From Prosthecochloris sp. (GTDB lineage Bacteria; Bacteroidota; Chlorobiia; Chlorobiales; Chlorobiaceae), in assembly GCA_004028745.1 (NCBI GenBank), contig RAZP01000032.1, forward strand, positions 1 through 13,143: a stretch of DNA of 13,143 nt, written 5' to 3'. Numbering within the stretch: the stretch's first letter is position 1; each line of letters opens with the position of its first letter. Below, piece after piece: positions 1 through 6,961 of this stretch. The position numbers and the translations under genes were made by a program. Under the pieces are notes generated by a model, which was not told the DNA's origin, did not search any database, and saw only the letters and a program-made list of their open reading frames with translations.

Positions 1-112
1 TAAACCAGTTGCGTGAATCCCGGTCGTTCCTTAATTTTTCATCGTAAAACGGAAGCAGTCGTTATGTTAGACACGCAAGCAATTTCTATCAAACAATCAC
101 GACAGGATTTTT

Positions 113-247
113 ATGAAGCAGATCGTCTTTGCACTGAACATCGCATTCCTTCTCGTTCTTTCCTCATGCAATACTATCGAAGGCGTCGGAAAGGACGTTG
201 AATCAGCAGGTTCGACCATAAAAGAAACGGCCCAGAAGAACAAGTAA
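113..247 (+). CDS. Entericidin A/B-family small lipoprotein
   Basis: Encodes 44 residues beginning MKQIVFALNIAF. A short lysine-led hydrophobic signal runs to a lipobox Leu16-Ser17-Ser18-Cys19, so the mature protein should be a lipid-anchored peptide of about 26 residues. The text after the cysteine, CNTIEGVGKDVESAGS, is the entericidin signature (CNTxxGxGKDxxxxG). An AGGA at 104-107 sits 5 bases before the ATG, which supports this start. Entericidins are small membrane lipoproteins linked in enterobacteria to stationary-phase or stress lysis (toxin-antidote pair EcnA/EcnB). Only one is seen here, and in most bacteria the family's role is unclear, so a toxin or antidote role cannot be claimed. 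The gene converges on the minus-strand gene ending at 282. Confidence 0.88.
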   Translation: MKQIVFALNIAFLLVLSSCNTIEGVGKDVESAGSTIKETAQKNK

Positions 248-252
248 TATCC

Positions 253-267
253 CGGGCAAATGGCCCG
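253..267. other. Short GC hairpin between convergent genes
   Basis: CGGGC (253-257) and GCCCG (263-267) form a 5-bp stem with a 5-base loop. It lies between the stop of the entericidin gene (247) and that of the minus-strand gene (282). Neither side has a T-tract, so it is at most a weak or Rho-assisted bidirectional terminator. Confidence 0.3.
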
Positions 268-281
268 CGGTCACCGGCAAC

Positions 282-863
282 TCAGCGGCAGCTTACTGTT
301 TTCATGTCTTCATCATTAGCTATGGTGACCCGGCAACGGTTGTTCGTTGTGCTTTGCTCTCTTCTGCTCCCTCCTCTCAGTACGGCCCTGACGATGTATG
401 TACTTGAACCCGAAGGATTTGACATCACGCCCACCCAACTGTTCCGGTAAATTCCTTCAGACTCGATTCTTATCACCCCTATCGGCTGGACAACACCACC
501 CGATCCACCCGGAATGAGACTTTCATCGATTTCAATGTCAATGCCGTCGGCGCTGCAGCTTCCGGTACAAATATTTTTCACAGTAACTCTTATGAACATG
601 CCGCTGGCTGTTCGCTTCAGTTCAACCTGATCGATAGCAAGATCGACTCCCGAACAGGCACCCGAATGCGGAGGGCGCTGTCCTGCCCGTCGTTCAAGAG
701 CAGGAGATGAAATCACCCCGTCAGTTCGTATTTCAGTCATACCTTCCTCAGGAGTATTTTTCGCAGCAAAAGTCAGTAGCGGAAAATGCATAACCACAGA
801 AGAAACAAGCAGCAGCATCATAAGCACCTGAGCAGCTTTCCGGAATCTGGCAGTAAAACACAT
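282..863 (-). CDS. Exported protein of unknown function, CARDB-like
   Basis: Not recognised as a named family. The 193-residue product starts with a basic N-terminus and a strong hydrophobic segment (about residues 10-33), ending near TFA-AK, a plausible signal peptidase I site. The mature part holds alternating beta-strand-like stretches: DLAIDQVELKR, MFIRVTVKN and a late TTNNRCRVTI. This pattern resembles CARDB-type Ig-like adhesion or cell-surface domains, where 'D(L/I)xVxxV' opens and 'DxxNN' precedes the last strand. Five cysteines in the mature part could form disulphides in the periplasm. GGGAGGG lies 7 bases before the ATG, giving a convincing start. The gene is divergent from the next exported protein gene and shares its upstream region. 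Export is well supported; the CARDB reading is an inference from pattern only. Confidence 0.72.
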   Translation of the reverse strand: MCFTARFRKAAQVLMMLLLVSSVVMHFPLLTFAAKNTPEEGMTEIRTDGVISSPALERRAGQRPPHSGACSGVDLAIDQVELKRTASGMFIRVTVKNICTGSCSADGIDIEIDESLIPGGSGGVVQPIGVIRIESEGIYRNSWVGVMSNPSGSSTYIVRAVLRGGSRREQSTTNNRCRVTIANDEDMKTVSCR

Positions 864-969
864 TTCAAACCCTCCCTTGATTGTTGTTGAGAACTCTCTA
901 AAGCCTTTTGGTAAACTTATGCAAAAAAATGTAGCTTCCTGTGAATAACTGCAAACAGGTTTGACTCAT
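864..969. promoter_or_regulatory. Divergent intergenic region between two exported-protein genes
   Basis: These 106 bases separate the starts of the minus 193-aa gene and the plus 256-aa gene, so promoters for both must lie here or inside the genes. The minus gene has a strong Shine-Dalgarno sequence, GGGAGGG on the minus strand. The plus gene has only AGG at 957-959, 10 bases before its ATG. CCTGT (938-942) can pair with ACAGG (955-959), which would cover that AGG. No clear -35/-10 pair was identified. Confidence 0.35.
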
Positions 970-1740
970 ATGAAAAGCCGGAAAAAAACATTTGTCATAG
1001 CGTCTCTTCTGCTGGCATTTTTTCTGTTTCCATTACAGCGTGAGGCAACTGCAAAAACCTATTATCACGTCACGCTGAAGGCGTTTCTCGATCCTCATAA
1101 TTTATCTGCGGTGGAGTGGGCATGGGTAACTCTGGTTGAAATCCCGAAAACAGAGGCATATCCTGAGCAAGCAGCTCTGGCGGAGAGCTATGGAGGCTCG
1201 CTTCGGGGAAGCGTTCTTGCATTTGTGCGAGCAGCCGCCTGGAGGTCGGAGCACAAGTACACCCTTGACAAGCGCTGCAAGGACAGGCCGGCGGAAATGG
1301 AGATTTCATGGAACGAAAGCTGGAACGATAAAGTATATGCGATTGGGGGCTTGGATAATCCGAACAATCTTGACGAGCTGAATTTTGGATTTACCACCCG
1401 GCCCATCCTGCTGCAGAACAAGCGGTGGTTCGACCCGAAAAGCCGCACCTATGTCGCGCTTGGGCCCATTAGAATGGAGGGCGAAGCCGCGGAAGAGATC
1501 AGGGGAGATTTTATCCTGCGTGCGGTAAATTACCGCGACCCTTTAAAGCATTACAGCTTCTGCGGAAAACAATGGGTAAAGCAATATCTTTCCGAGTTCA
1601 ACCATTTCCACCTGCATGAAGAATTTTATGATGGCGATAACGAAATTTCCGGTCAGACCCTTGGCAAAAAACATGTCGTTTACCACGTACTCCGCACCTC
1701 TTCAAGGGTACACCCTAACTGGAGGCGGCAGCGTATGTAG
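970..1740 (+). CDS. Exported protein of unknown function
   Basis: Not recognised. I place the start at the ATG at 970 (256 aa) rather than the in-frame TTG at 961, because the only ribosome-binding-like AGG (957-959) abuts that TTG. The N-terminus MKSRKK is followed by a hydrophobic core and EATA-KT, a good signal peptidase I site near residue 29, so the protein is probably periplasmic or secreted. The mature protein is rich in aromatic and charged residues, with several Trp, and has a His/acidic cluster HFHLHEEFYDGD near the C-terminus that could bind metal. There are no further membrane spans. It is divergent from the 193-aa exported protein gene and followed by a strong terminator, so it is monocistronic. 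Confidence 0.75.
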   Translation: MKSRKKTFVIASLLLAFFLFPLQREATAKTYYHVTLKAFLDPHNLSAVEWAWVTLVEIPKTEAYPEQAALAESYGGSLRGSVLAFVRAAAWRSEHKYTLDKRCKDRPAEMEISWNESWNDKVYAIGGLDNPNNLDELNFGFTTRPILLQNKRWFDPKSRTYVALGPIRMEGEAAEEIRGDFILRAVNYRDPLKHYSFCGKQWVKQYLSEFNHFHLHEEFYDGDNEISGQTLGKKHVVYHVLRTSSRVHPNWRRQRM

Positions 1741-1762
1741 TCCTGCCAAACCTGCTGCCTGA

Positions 1763-1826
1763 CAGGGAATTATCCAGCCATTCCGCGGGGGAAACTGAAA
1801 ACTTATTCCCTGATTTTATTTTTTTG
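1763..1826 (+). terminator. Rho-independent terminator after the 256-aa gene
   Basis: CAGGGAAT (1763-1770) pairs perfectly with ATTCCCTG (1805-1812), followed directly by a T-rich tract with a run of seven T ending at 1825. The loop is long (about 34 bases) and contains a further GC-rich stretch. It isolates the upstream gene from trkA, whose promoter should lie in the 50 or so bases between here and 1878. Confidence 0.75.
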
Positions 1827-1877
1827 TAGATTATCTTCCTGTCATTTTGATGGGCATTGTTATCCGAGTAAAAGAAA

Positions 1878-3269
1878 ATGAGTGTTAACAATATACTGGT
1901 TATCGGCTTGGGTGGAGTCGGCCTTCATCTGACTCAACGCCTCGTTCATGACGGCTACGGCGTCACCGTTATCGAGTCGAACTCTCAACTGATCAGCAGT
2001 GTCAACGACAAGATCGACGCGAAAATCATCGAGGGCAACGCTATGGAACTTGCCTGCTGGAAGCGGGCAAAAGCCGAGACAATGGACCTTTTGATTGCCG
2101 TAACAAACGAGGACGCCGTCAATATGATCGTTTCTATCATAGCCGACCGGTTCGGCATTCCACGCAAGGTAGCCCGAGTCCGGTCACCCGAATACGGTTA
2201 TGAAAACTCGTTTCTCAACAAAAACGATTTCAAAATCGACCTGGTCATCCATCCCGAAGAACTGGTTGCCCAAGAAATGGCACGCCTTGTGATGCGGGTA
2301 TCAGCAAATGATGTGGTTGACATCGGGGAAGGAGAAATGAAAGTTTTCGCAATTCGCGTCAACCAGGACTGCCCGCTGGTCAATAAAACCCTGAAAGAAA
2401 TCTCACTGCTGCACAGTGATTTTCAGTTTAAGATCGTCGCTGTTGCAAGGGGCATCGCCACCATTATCCCTGGTGAAGATGACACGATCCTTGCAAACGA
2501 CCAAGTATTCATCATGCTCAATGGCAGCAATATGCCGCACCTAATGAGCCTGATGAGTGTCCGCGAACAGCGCATTCACAAGGTCATGATCGTTGGTGGA
2601 GGCATGGTAGGAGCGAGGGTCGCCCAATTGCTGGGCAAGGACGTAAAAATCACGCTCATAGAGAATGACAAAGAGCACGCCGAGGAACTTGCCTCCTCGT
2701 TGAAGAACACCGACGTACTGTTGGGCGATGGAACGGATGTCAATGTCATGGTGCTCGGCGGGCTGATGGAAATGGACACTTTCATTGCAACCACAGGCAA
2801 CAACGAAACCAATATTATCAGCTGCCTGCTTGCCAAACACATCATGAACAGGACCAATGTCGATGCCAACGCTAAAGAAGGAAAAACTATCGCCTTGGTG
2901 AAAAAAGAAGACTATCTGGTGCTGGCTTCGACAATCGGCCTTGATGTTGCTCTGAACAAAAAGATCTCAGCAGCCGATGAAATTATGAAGTTTATTCGAA
3001 TGGGTGAATTGTTCTCACTTGCGCATCTGCACGGTGTTGATGCGGAAGTTATTGAGCTTGCTGCAGCACCGCGTTCCCAGATCACCAAAAAACCCTTACG
3101 GAAAATGCAGGCCATGCTGCAGGAGAAACAGATTCTCATAGCCGGGGTGGTTCGCAACGGGTTATGTGAATTGACGGATGAAAACACGGTCATTGAACCA
3201 AATGACCTTGCTGTCGTGGTTTCAGCAACAAAGAGCCTCAAAGAAGCACGAGAGCTCTTCAAACAATAG
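1878..3269 (+). CDS. trkA: Trk potassium uptake regulatory NAD-binding subunit TrkA
   Basis: The 463-residue protein has the duplicated RCK layout of TrkA. The first Rossmann (TrkA-N) domain has GLGGVG at residues 10-15 and an acidic residue Glu33 after strand 2 (VTVIES). A TrkA-C domain follows at about 145-215, then a second Rossmann domain with GGGMVG at 240-245, and a final TrkA-C domain at about 375-460. The length matches the family. TrkA is the cytoplasmic ring that gates TrkH in response to nucleotides such as NADH or ATP, and trkH follows 171 bp downstream on the same strand. The region between residues 325 and 336 (RTNVDANAKEGK) looks like a small insertion in the second Rossmann domain. 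The Shine-Dalgarno sequence is weak, but the start fits the family, which begins close to the first strand. Confidence 0.96.
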   Translation: MSVNNILVIGLGGVGLHLTQRLVHDGYGVTVIESNSQLISSVNDKIDAKIIEGNAMELACWKRAKAETMDLLIAVTNEDAVNMIVSIIADRFGIPRKVARVRSPEYGYENSFLNKNDFKIDLVIHPEELVAQEMARLVMRVSANDVVDIGEGEMKVFAIRVNQDCPLVNKTLKEISLLHSDFQFKIVAVARGIATIIPGEDDTILANDQVFIMLNGSNMPHLMSLMSVREQRIHKVMIVGGGMVGARVAQLLGKDVKITLIENDKEHAEELASSLKNTDVLLGDGTDVNVMVLGGLMEMDTFIATTGNNETNIISCLLAKHIMNRTNVDANAKEGKTIALVKKEDYLVLASTIGLDVALNKKISAADEIMKFIRMGELFSLAHLHGVDAEVIELAAAPRSQITKKPLRKMQAMLQEKQILIAGVVRNGLCELTDENTVIEPNDLAVVVSATKSLKEARELFKQ

Positions 3270-3296
3270 CCTCAGGAGTTAGTAATAAAAATACAA

Positions 3297-3412
3297 GGGT
3301 ACCTCTATTAATTGTCGTGAGCGACCTGAAGACAAGGTGGACGGAGCGCAGAAACCACACTCAACCGCCCAACGAAGTATTCGAGTCGCGCAACAAATTA
3401 ATAGAGGTGTCC
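3297..3412. repeat. 116-bp element with terminal inverted repeats, copy A
   Basis: The left end GGGTACCTCTATTAATTGT and the right end, read in reverse complement as GGACACCTCTATTAATTTGT, match almost perfectly, so a single strand could fold into a stem of about 19 bp. ACAA stands directly on both sides (3293-3296 and 3413-3416), which looks like a 4-bp target duplication. The interior holds GCGCAGAA and CAACGA blocks, shared with copy B at 10925-11036. It lies between trkA and trkH and ends 28 bp before the trkH start. There is no room for a transposase, so a MITE, an insertion-sequence remnant or a structured leader are the options. Confidence 0.75.
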
Positions 3413-3440
3413 ACAAGAATGAAACCTGCTTTGTGGCTCA

Positions 3441-4898
3441 ATGAATTTTCCCGCGATATTTCATGTTCTGGGGGCTCTTCTTCTCTTTATCGGCAGCACC
3501 ATGCTCCTGCCCCTTGCTTGTGCCCTGATCTACAACGACGGAGACGCATTCTCTCTGTTTGTAGCGATGGGAATAACAGTCTGTATAGGGCTTCCTCTCT
3601 GGTGGAGCTTCCGCAAGTACCGTGACCTCACCCTCAAGGACGGCTTTTTCATCGTCACCTTTGGCTGGATTCTCGTCTCTTCGGTTTCAACACTGCCATT
3701 TATAATTTACGGCAGTATCCCCTCATTCACCGATGCTTTCTTTGAAATGATGTCGGGCTACACCACGACCGGTGCGACCATTCTCGATGACATTGAATCC
3801 CTGCCCCACGGGCTGTTGTTCTGGCGAAGCACAACCCACCTCATCGGGGGGATGGGGTTTATTATGGTTACCATTATCATCCTTCCCCTCCTCGGTATCG
3901 GAGGCATGCAGCTTTACAAAGCTGAAGCTGATCCCGGCCAAGTGATCACCGGAGAAAAATTCCTCCCGCGCGTCAAGCAGACAGCAGTGTGGCTCTGGGC
4001 AATCTACCTTGTGCTCATTCTTATCCAGTCGCTCCTGCTCCTTGCCGCAGGCATGCCGCTTTTCGATTCCCTCTGCCATGCTTTCGGCACGGTCTCAACC
4101 TCAGGCTATTCCACAAAGAACAGCAGTATCGGTTACTATAACAGCGCCTGGATCGACTGGATAACCATTATCTTCATGTTTCTCGGAGGGATGGCATTCA
4201 TGATGCATTATCATATCCTGAAAAAGGATTGGGAGCCTGTACGCAACAACACAGAAATACGCTGGTACATAGGCTTTGTCGTGTGCATCAGTGTGCTCGC
4301 CGCGCTGATTCTCTGGTTTTCCGGAAGCTACAACGGTCCCCTCGAATCCATGAGGTATGCAACATTCCAGGTTGTTTCGATCCTGACGACCACCGGATTT
4401 ACCACCGCGGACTACGAGCTGTGGCCACAGGCCGCACAGATGCTCATCGTGATCACCTGCTTCATCGGTGCGTGTGCTGGATCAACCACCAGCGGCATCA
4501 AGGTGGTGCACTACGAGATCCTCTGCAAGTACCTCTACGCGAACGGAAAAAAGTTCCTGCAACCGTTAGCTGTAGTGCCGATAAAAATCAACCAGAAAAA
4601 TGCCGACCCTTCCGTCGTCACGCTTGCTGTCAGTTACTTTATTCTCAACATCTTTATGATCCTTGTCGGCAGTGCAATCATGACCTTGATTGACGACATG
4701 GATCTCTCCAGCTCCATAAGCGCAGTTATCTCCGCCCTTTTCAACATCGGGCCAGGCTTTGGAGAGATTGGCCCTGCGCACACCTATTCTCATGTCTCAG
4801 ATGCCGGCAAATGGTTTCTCTCGTTCAACATGCTTACAGGACGCCTCGAAATGTTCACCGTCATGGTTATGCTCTACCCGTCGTTCTGGAAGAAGTAG
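3441..4898 (+). CDS. trkH: Trk potassium uptake channel subunit TrkH
   Basis: The 485-residue integral membrane protein has four pore-loop repeats. Filter sequences are TTTGAT (108-113), STSGYST (219-225), TTTGFTT (316-322) and NIGPGFG (435-441). The intramembrane gating loop GACAGSTTSG (343-352) follows the third pore, and GRLEMFT is near the C-terminus, as in TrkH/KtrB proteins. It forms the inner-membrane K+ pathway that TrkA gates. The start at 3441 is fixed because the same frame has a TGA at 3420-3422 and the N-terminus (MNFPAIFHVLGALLL) aligns with known TrkH starts. No good Shine-Dalgarno sequence precedes it. Copy A of the inverted-repeat element lies in its leader, so transcription or translation of trkH could be uncoupled from trkA. 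Confidence 0.96.
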   Translation: MNFPAIFHVLGALLLFIGSTMLLPLACALIYNDGDAFSLFVAMGITVCIGLPLWWSFRKYRDLTLKDGFFIVTFGWILVSSVSTLPFIIYGSIPSFTDAFFEMMSGYTTTGATILDDIESLPHGLLFWRSTTHLIGGMGFIMVTIIILPLLGIGGMQLYKAEADPGQVITGEKFLPRVKQTAVWLWAIYLVLILIQSLLLLAAGMPLFDSLCHAFGTVSTSGYSTKNSSIGYYNSAWIDWITIIFMFLGGMAFMMHYHILKKDWEPVRNNTEIRWYIGFVVCISVLAALILWFSGSYNGPLESMRYATFQVVSILTTTGFTTADYELWPQAAQMLIVITCFIGACAGSTTSGIKVVHYEILCKYLYANGKKFLQPLAVVPIKINQKNADPSVVTLAVSYFILNIFMILVGSAIMTLIDDMDLSSSISAVISALFNIGPGFGEIGPAHTYSHVSDAGKWFLSFNMLTGRLEMFTVMVMLYPSFWKK

Positions 4899-4902
4899 CT
4901 CA

Positions 4903-5040
4903 GAAAAAGTCAAAGGTCAAAAGGTAAAAGTCAAAAACAGGAAAGAGCTGTTGATTTATTGAATCGGTGAGTTGCTGAACTGTTTCCCTCTCCCAAACAA
5001 CAAATAAACAGTTCAACAACTCAACAAGCCTGTCACTCAG
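4903..5040 (+). repeat. A-rich intergenic repeat, copy C, with long hairpin
   Basis: This stretch begins with tandem 'agtcaaa/ggtcaaaa' units (4903-4939) and ends with a tail CAGTTCAACAACTCAACA...TGTCACTCA (5009-5040). The same two blocks, in the same order and orientation, recur at 7627-7710 on the other side of the kef operon. The tail runs over the stop codon of the minus-strand antiporter gene (5037-5039). It probably belongs to a dispersed intergenic repeat family of this genome. Confidence 0.55.
4969..5022. terminator. Long inverted repeat between convergent trkH and kefB
   Basis: A 17-base arm (4969-4985, beginning GAGTTGCTGAAC) pairs with 5006-5022 with one C/A mismatch, enclosing a 20-base loop. 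Its place between the 3' ends of trkH (+) and the antiporter gene (-) suits a bidirectional terminator or RNA-end stabiliser. Neither side has a run of T, so intrinsic termination is uncertain. It also forms part of repeat copy C. Confidence 0.45.
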
Positions 5041-6956
5041 TTCCTCATGTGGTTCTCGTCTGCAATGTGCCCCGACGCATCCCACCCCAGATCCTTGTCT
5101 TTATGCAGCTCTTCACGTTCCTCCAGCATCAGCTTTTCGAGATCCTCGATCCGCTGCTTCGTTGCACGGATAAGCGCCTTTTTATCGTATCGCATTTCAG
5201 CAAGCTCATGAAGGTGCTGCTCTTCATGCCTTCGGAAAGTCTTCATCGCTTTCATGACATGGTACTTTCTGTGTCCGAGCCTGCTCAGGGCATCGCTGCC
5301 GATGCGTAACGAAGAATCAAGCGTATCGAGGTAAATGTTCTTGACACCCATGCCTATCAGTTTATAGGAATCTTCCCATCCGCTGGCTCGTGCGATGATA
5401 TCAAGATGAGGGAAATATTTTTGGGCCGTCCGTGCAATTTCCGCAGTTTTTTCTGCATTACCCACAGCGATAATGAGCAGTTCAGCCTCCGCCGCTCCGG
5501 CAGCTTGCAGGAGGTCGTTGCGCGAAGCGTCGCCGTAAAGCACCTGCAAACCCATTTTGCGCAACAGGTCGACATTATCCGGATCGATATCCAGATAGGT
5601 CGCTTCCTCGTCATTGGCCTGCATGAATCGTCCGACGGTGCTGCCGACCCCACCAAACCCAGCGATAATTACCCGGCTCTTCCGGTCTATCGTCCGGTCT
5701 ATCGTATCGGGTGCTTTTTCCTCCCGTTCCACCGTACCGAATCTCGGCTGGATGAATTTTTCATTCAGCAGCATCAACAGGGGAGTCATAGCCATGCTCA
5801 GGGCAACAACCGCAATCAGCGGATCGACCAGAGATGCTTCGAAAACACCGTTGTTCAGACCGAACGCAAAAAGCACGAACGCAAACTCTCCCCCTTCGGC
5901 AAGCGCCAGAGCAAAGAGCAAAATATTGTCGAAGCTCATCCCGAAAATCCTGCCGATCCCTGCGAGTACAAGGAATTTGAGCAGCAGGAGCGCACCGACC
6001 AGTTCCAGAATCAGGACCGGGCTTGCTGCAATTACCAGGAAATCTATCGACGCGCCGACAGAGATAAAGAACAGCCCCAGAAGCAGTCCCTTGAAAGGCT
6101 CGATATTGGTTTCCAGTTCGTGACGGTATTCACTCTGCGCCAGAACCACGCCGGCAATGAACGCTCCCAATGCCGGACTGAGGTCAACTTTACCCATAAG
6201 AATCGTAATCGCGATAACCAGCAGGAGAGCAGCTGCGGTAAACATCTCCCGTAGCCCCGTTTTAGCGATAAGGCGGAAAAATGGATTGATCAGATACTTC
6301 CCTGCAAGAATGATACCGGCAACGGCCCCCAGGACTACCGCTGTCTGTCCCCAGAGAGGCAGACCGTCAATCCAAGTCACCTCGGTGGCGCCATGTCCCC
6401 CCCCTCCATGTGCCTGCTGCGCCGATGCGTGACCGGTTGCAAGCAGCGGCAGGATTGCGAGTATCGGGATGATTGCAATATCCTGAAACAGCAGGACCGA
6501 AAAGGAGTTTTGTCCCCCGTCGGTCTTCATCAACCCTTTCTCGTGGAGTGTCTGCAGCACAATCGCAGTCGACGAAAGCGCCAGTATGAGACCGAGTGCA
6601 AGAGCTGTCTGCCATTGCAATCCGAAAAACATGGCAATCGCCATCAGAAGCAGTGCTGTTGTCGTCACTTGGATACCGCCCATGCCGAGAATGGAGCCCT
6701 TCAGTTTCCAGATCATTGCCGGCTTCAGTTCCAGGCCAATCAGGAACAGCATCATGATAATGCCGAACTCGGCAAACTGCATCACATCCTGCTCTTCCTC
6801 GATGCCAACCAGCCCCAGTGCGAACGGACCGATAATGATGCCTGCTATCAGGTAGCCGAGCACCGATCCGAGGCCAAGTTTTTTCGCCACAGGCACGGAC
6901 AAAACAGCAGCAGTCAGGTAGACAAATGCCTGGAACAACAATCCTCCCTCATTCAT
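5037..6956 (-). CDS. kefB: KefB/KefC-type K+/H+ efflux antiporter with RCK domain
   Basis: The 639-residue protein has an N-terminal CPA2 antiporter domain of about 12 membrane segments (residues 5-400) and a cytoplasmic RCK/KTN domain with GFGGVG at 433-438 and Asp456 as the nucleotide-ribose acid. The charged C-terminal tail (565-639) probably includes a coiled coil. LFQDIAIIP (156-164) carries the conserved Asp159. The stretch 279-300, starting HELETNIEPFKG, is the Kef regulatory loop. In Escherichia coli, KefB and KefC release K+ and acidify the cell when glutathione adducts of electrophiles bind the KTN domain; glutathione itself keeps them shut. The gene follows its ancillary subunit by 5 bp on the minus strand. 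Oddities are Asn284 in place of the usual loop Asp, and a His/Gly-rich loop at 175-189. KefB versus KefC cannot be decided. Confidence 0.93.
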   Translation of the reverse strand: MNEGGLLFQAFVYLTAAVLSVPVAKKLGLGSVLGYLIAGIIIGPFALGLVGIEEEQDVMQFAEFGIIMMLFLIGLELKPAMIWKLKGSILGMGGIQVTTTALLLMAIAMFFGLQWQTALALGLILALSSTAIVLQTLHEKGLMKTDGGQNSFSVLLFQDIAIIPILAILPLLATGHASAQQAHGGGGHGATEVTWIDGLPLWGQTAVVLGAVAGIILAGKYLINPFFRLIAKTGLREMFTAAALLLVIAITILMGKVDLSPALGAFIAGVVLAQSEYRHELETNIEPFKGLLLGLFFISVGASIDFLVIAASPVLILELVGALLLLKFLVLAGIGRIFGMSFDNILLFALALAEGGEFAFVLFAFGLNNGVFEASLVDPLIAVVALSMAMTPLLMLLNEKFIQPRFGTVEREEKAPDTIDRTIDRKSRVIIAGFGGVGSTVGRFMQANDEEATYLDIDPDNVDLLRKMGLQVLYGDASRNDLLQAAGAAEAELLIIAVGNAEKTAEIARTAQKYFPHLDIIARASGWEDSYKLIGMGVKNIYLDTLDSSLRIGSDALSRLGHRKYHVMKAMKTFRRHEEQHLHELAEMRYDKKALIRATKQRIEDLEKLMLEEREELHKDKDLGWDASGHIADENHMRN

Positions 6957-6961
6957 GGCCC

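Noticed and set aside
35..90. ECF-type or sigma-70 promoter before the entericidin gene
   Set aside because: GGAAGC and TATGTT fragments are present but do not fit a consensus with proper spacing.
13..201. 62-aa plus-strand frame overlapping the entericidin gene
   Set aside because: Its frame has no family likeness and overlaps the entericidin gene, which has a lipobox, family motif and ribosome-binding site in a different frame.
938..959. CCTGT...ACAGG hairpin covering the AGG before the 256-aa gene
   Set aside because: Only a 5-bp stem with a 12-base loop; too weak to claim translational control.
961..969. TTG start for the 256-aa exported protein
   Set aside because: The AGG at 957-959 directly abuts the TTG, leaving no spacing, while the ATG at 970 has 10 bases of spacing and begins a normal signal peptide.
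3297..3412. Known riboswitch (for example the c-di-AMP ydaO class) in front of trkH
   Set aside because: I could not match the conserved boxes of ydaO or other classes I know, and the second copy in front of a phytase does not suit potassium sensing.
3317..3625. 102-aa frame starting inside repeat copy A and overlapping trkH
   Set aside because: It runs in another frame over well-conserved TrkH coding sequence and shows no family likeness.
5406..6254. 282-aa plus-strand frame opposite the Kef antiporter gene
   Set aside because: Polar, low-complexity shadow translation of the antiporter gene, which has clear motifs on the minus strand.
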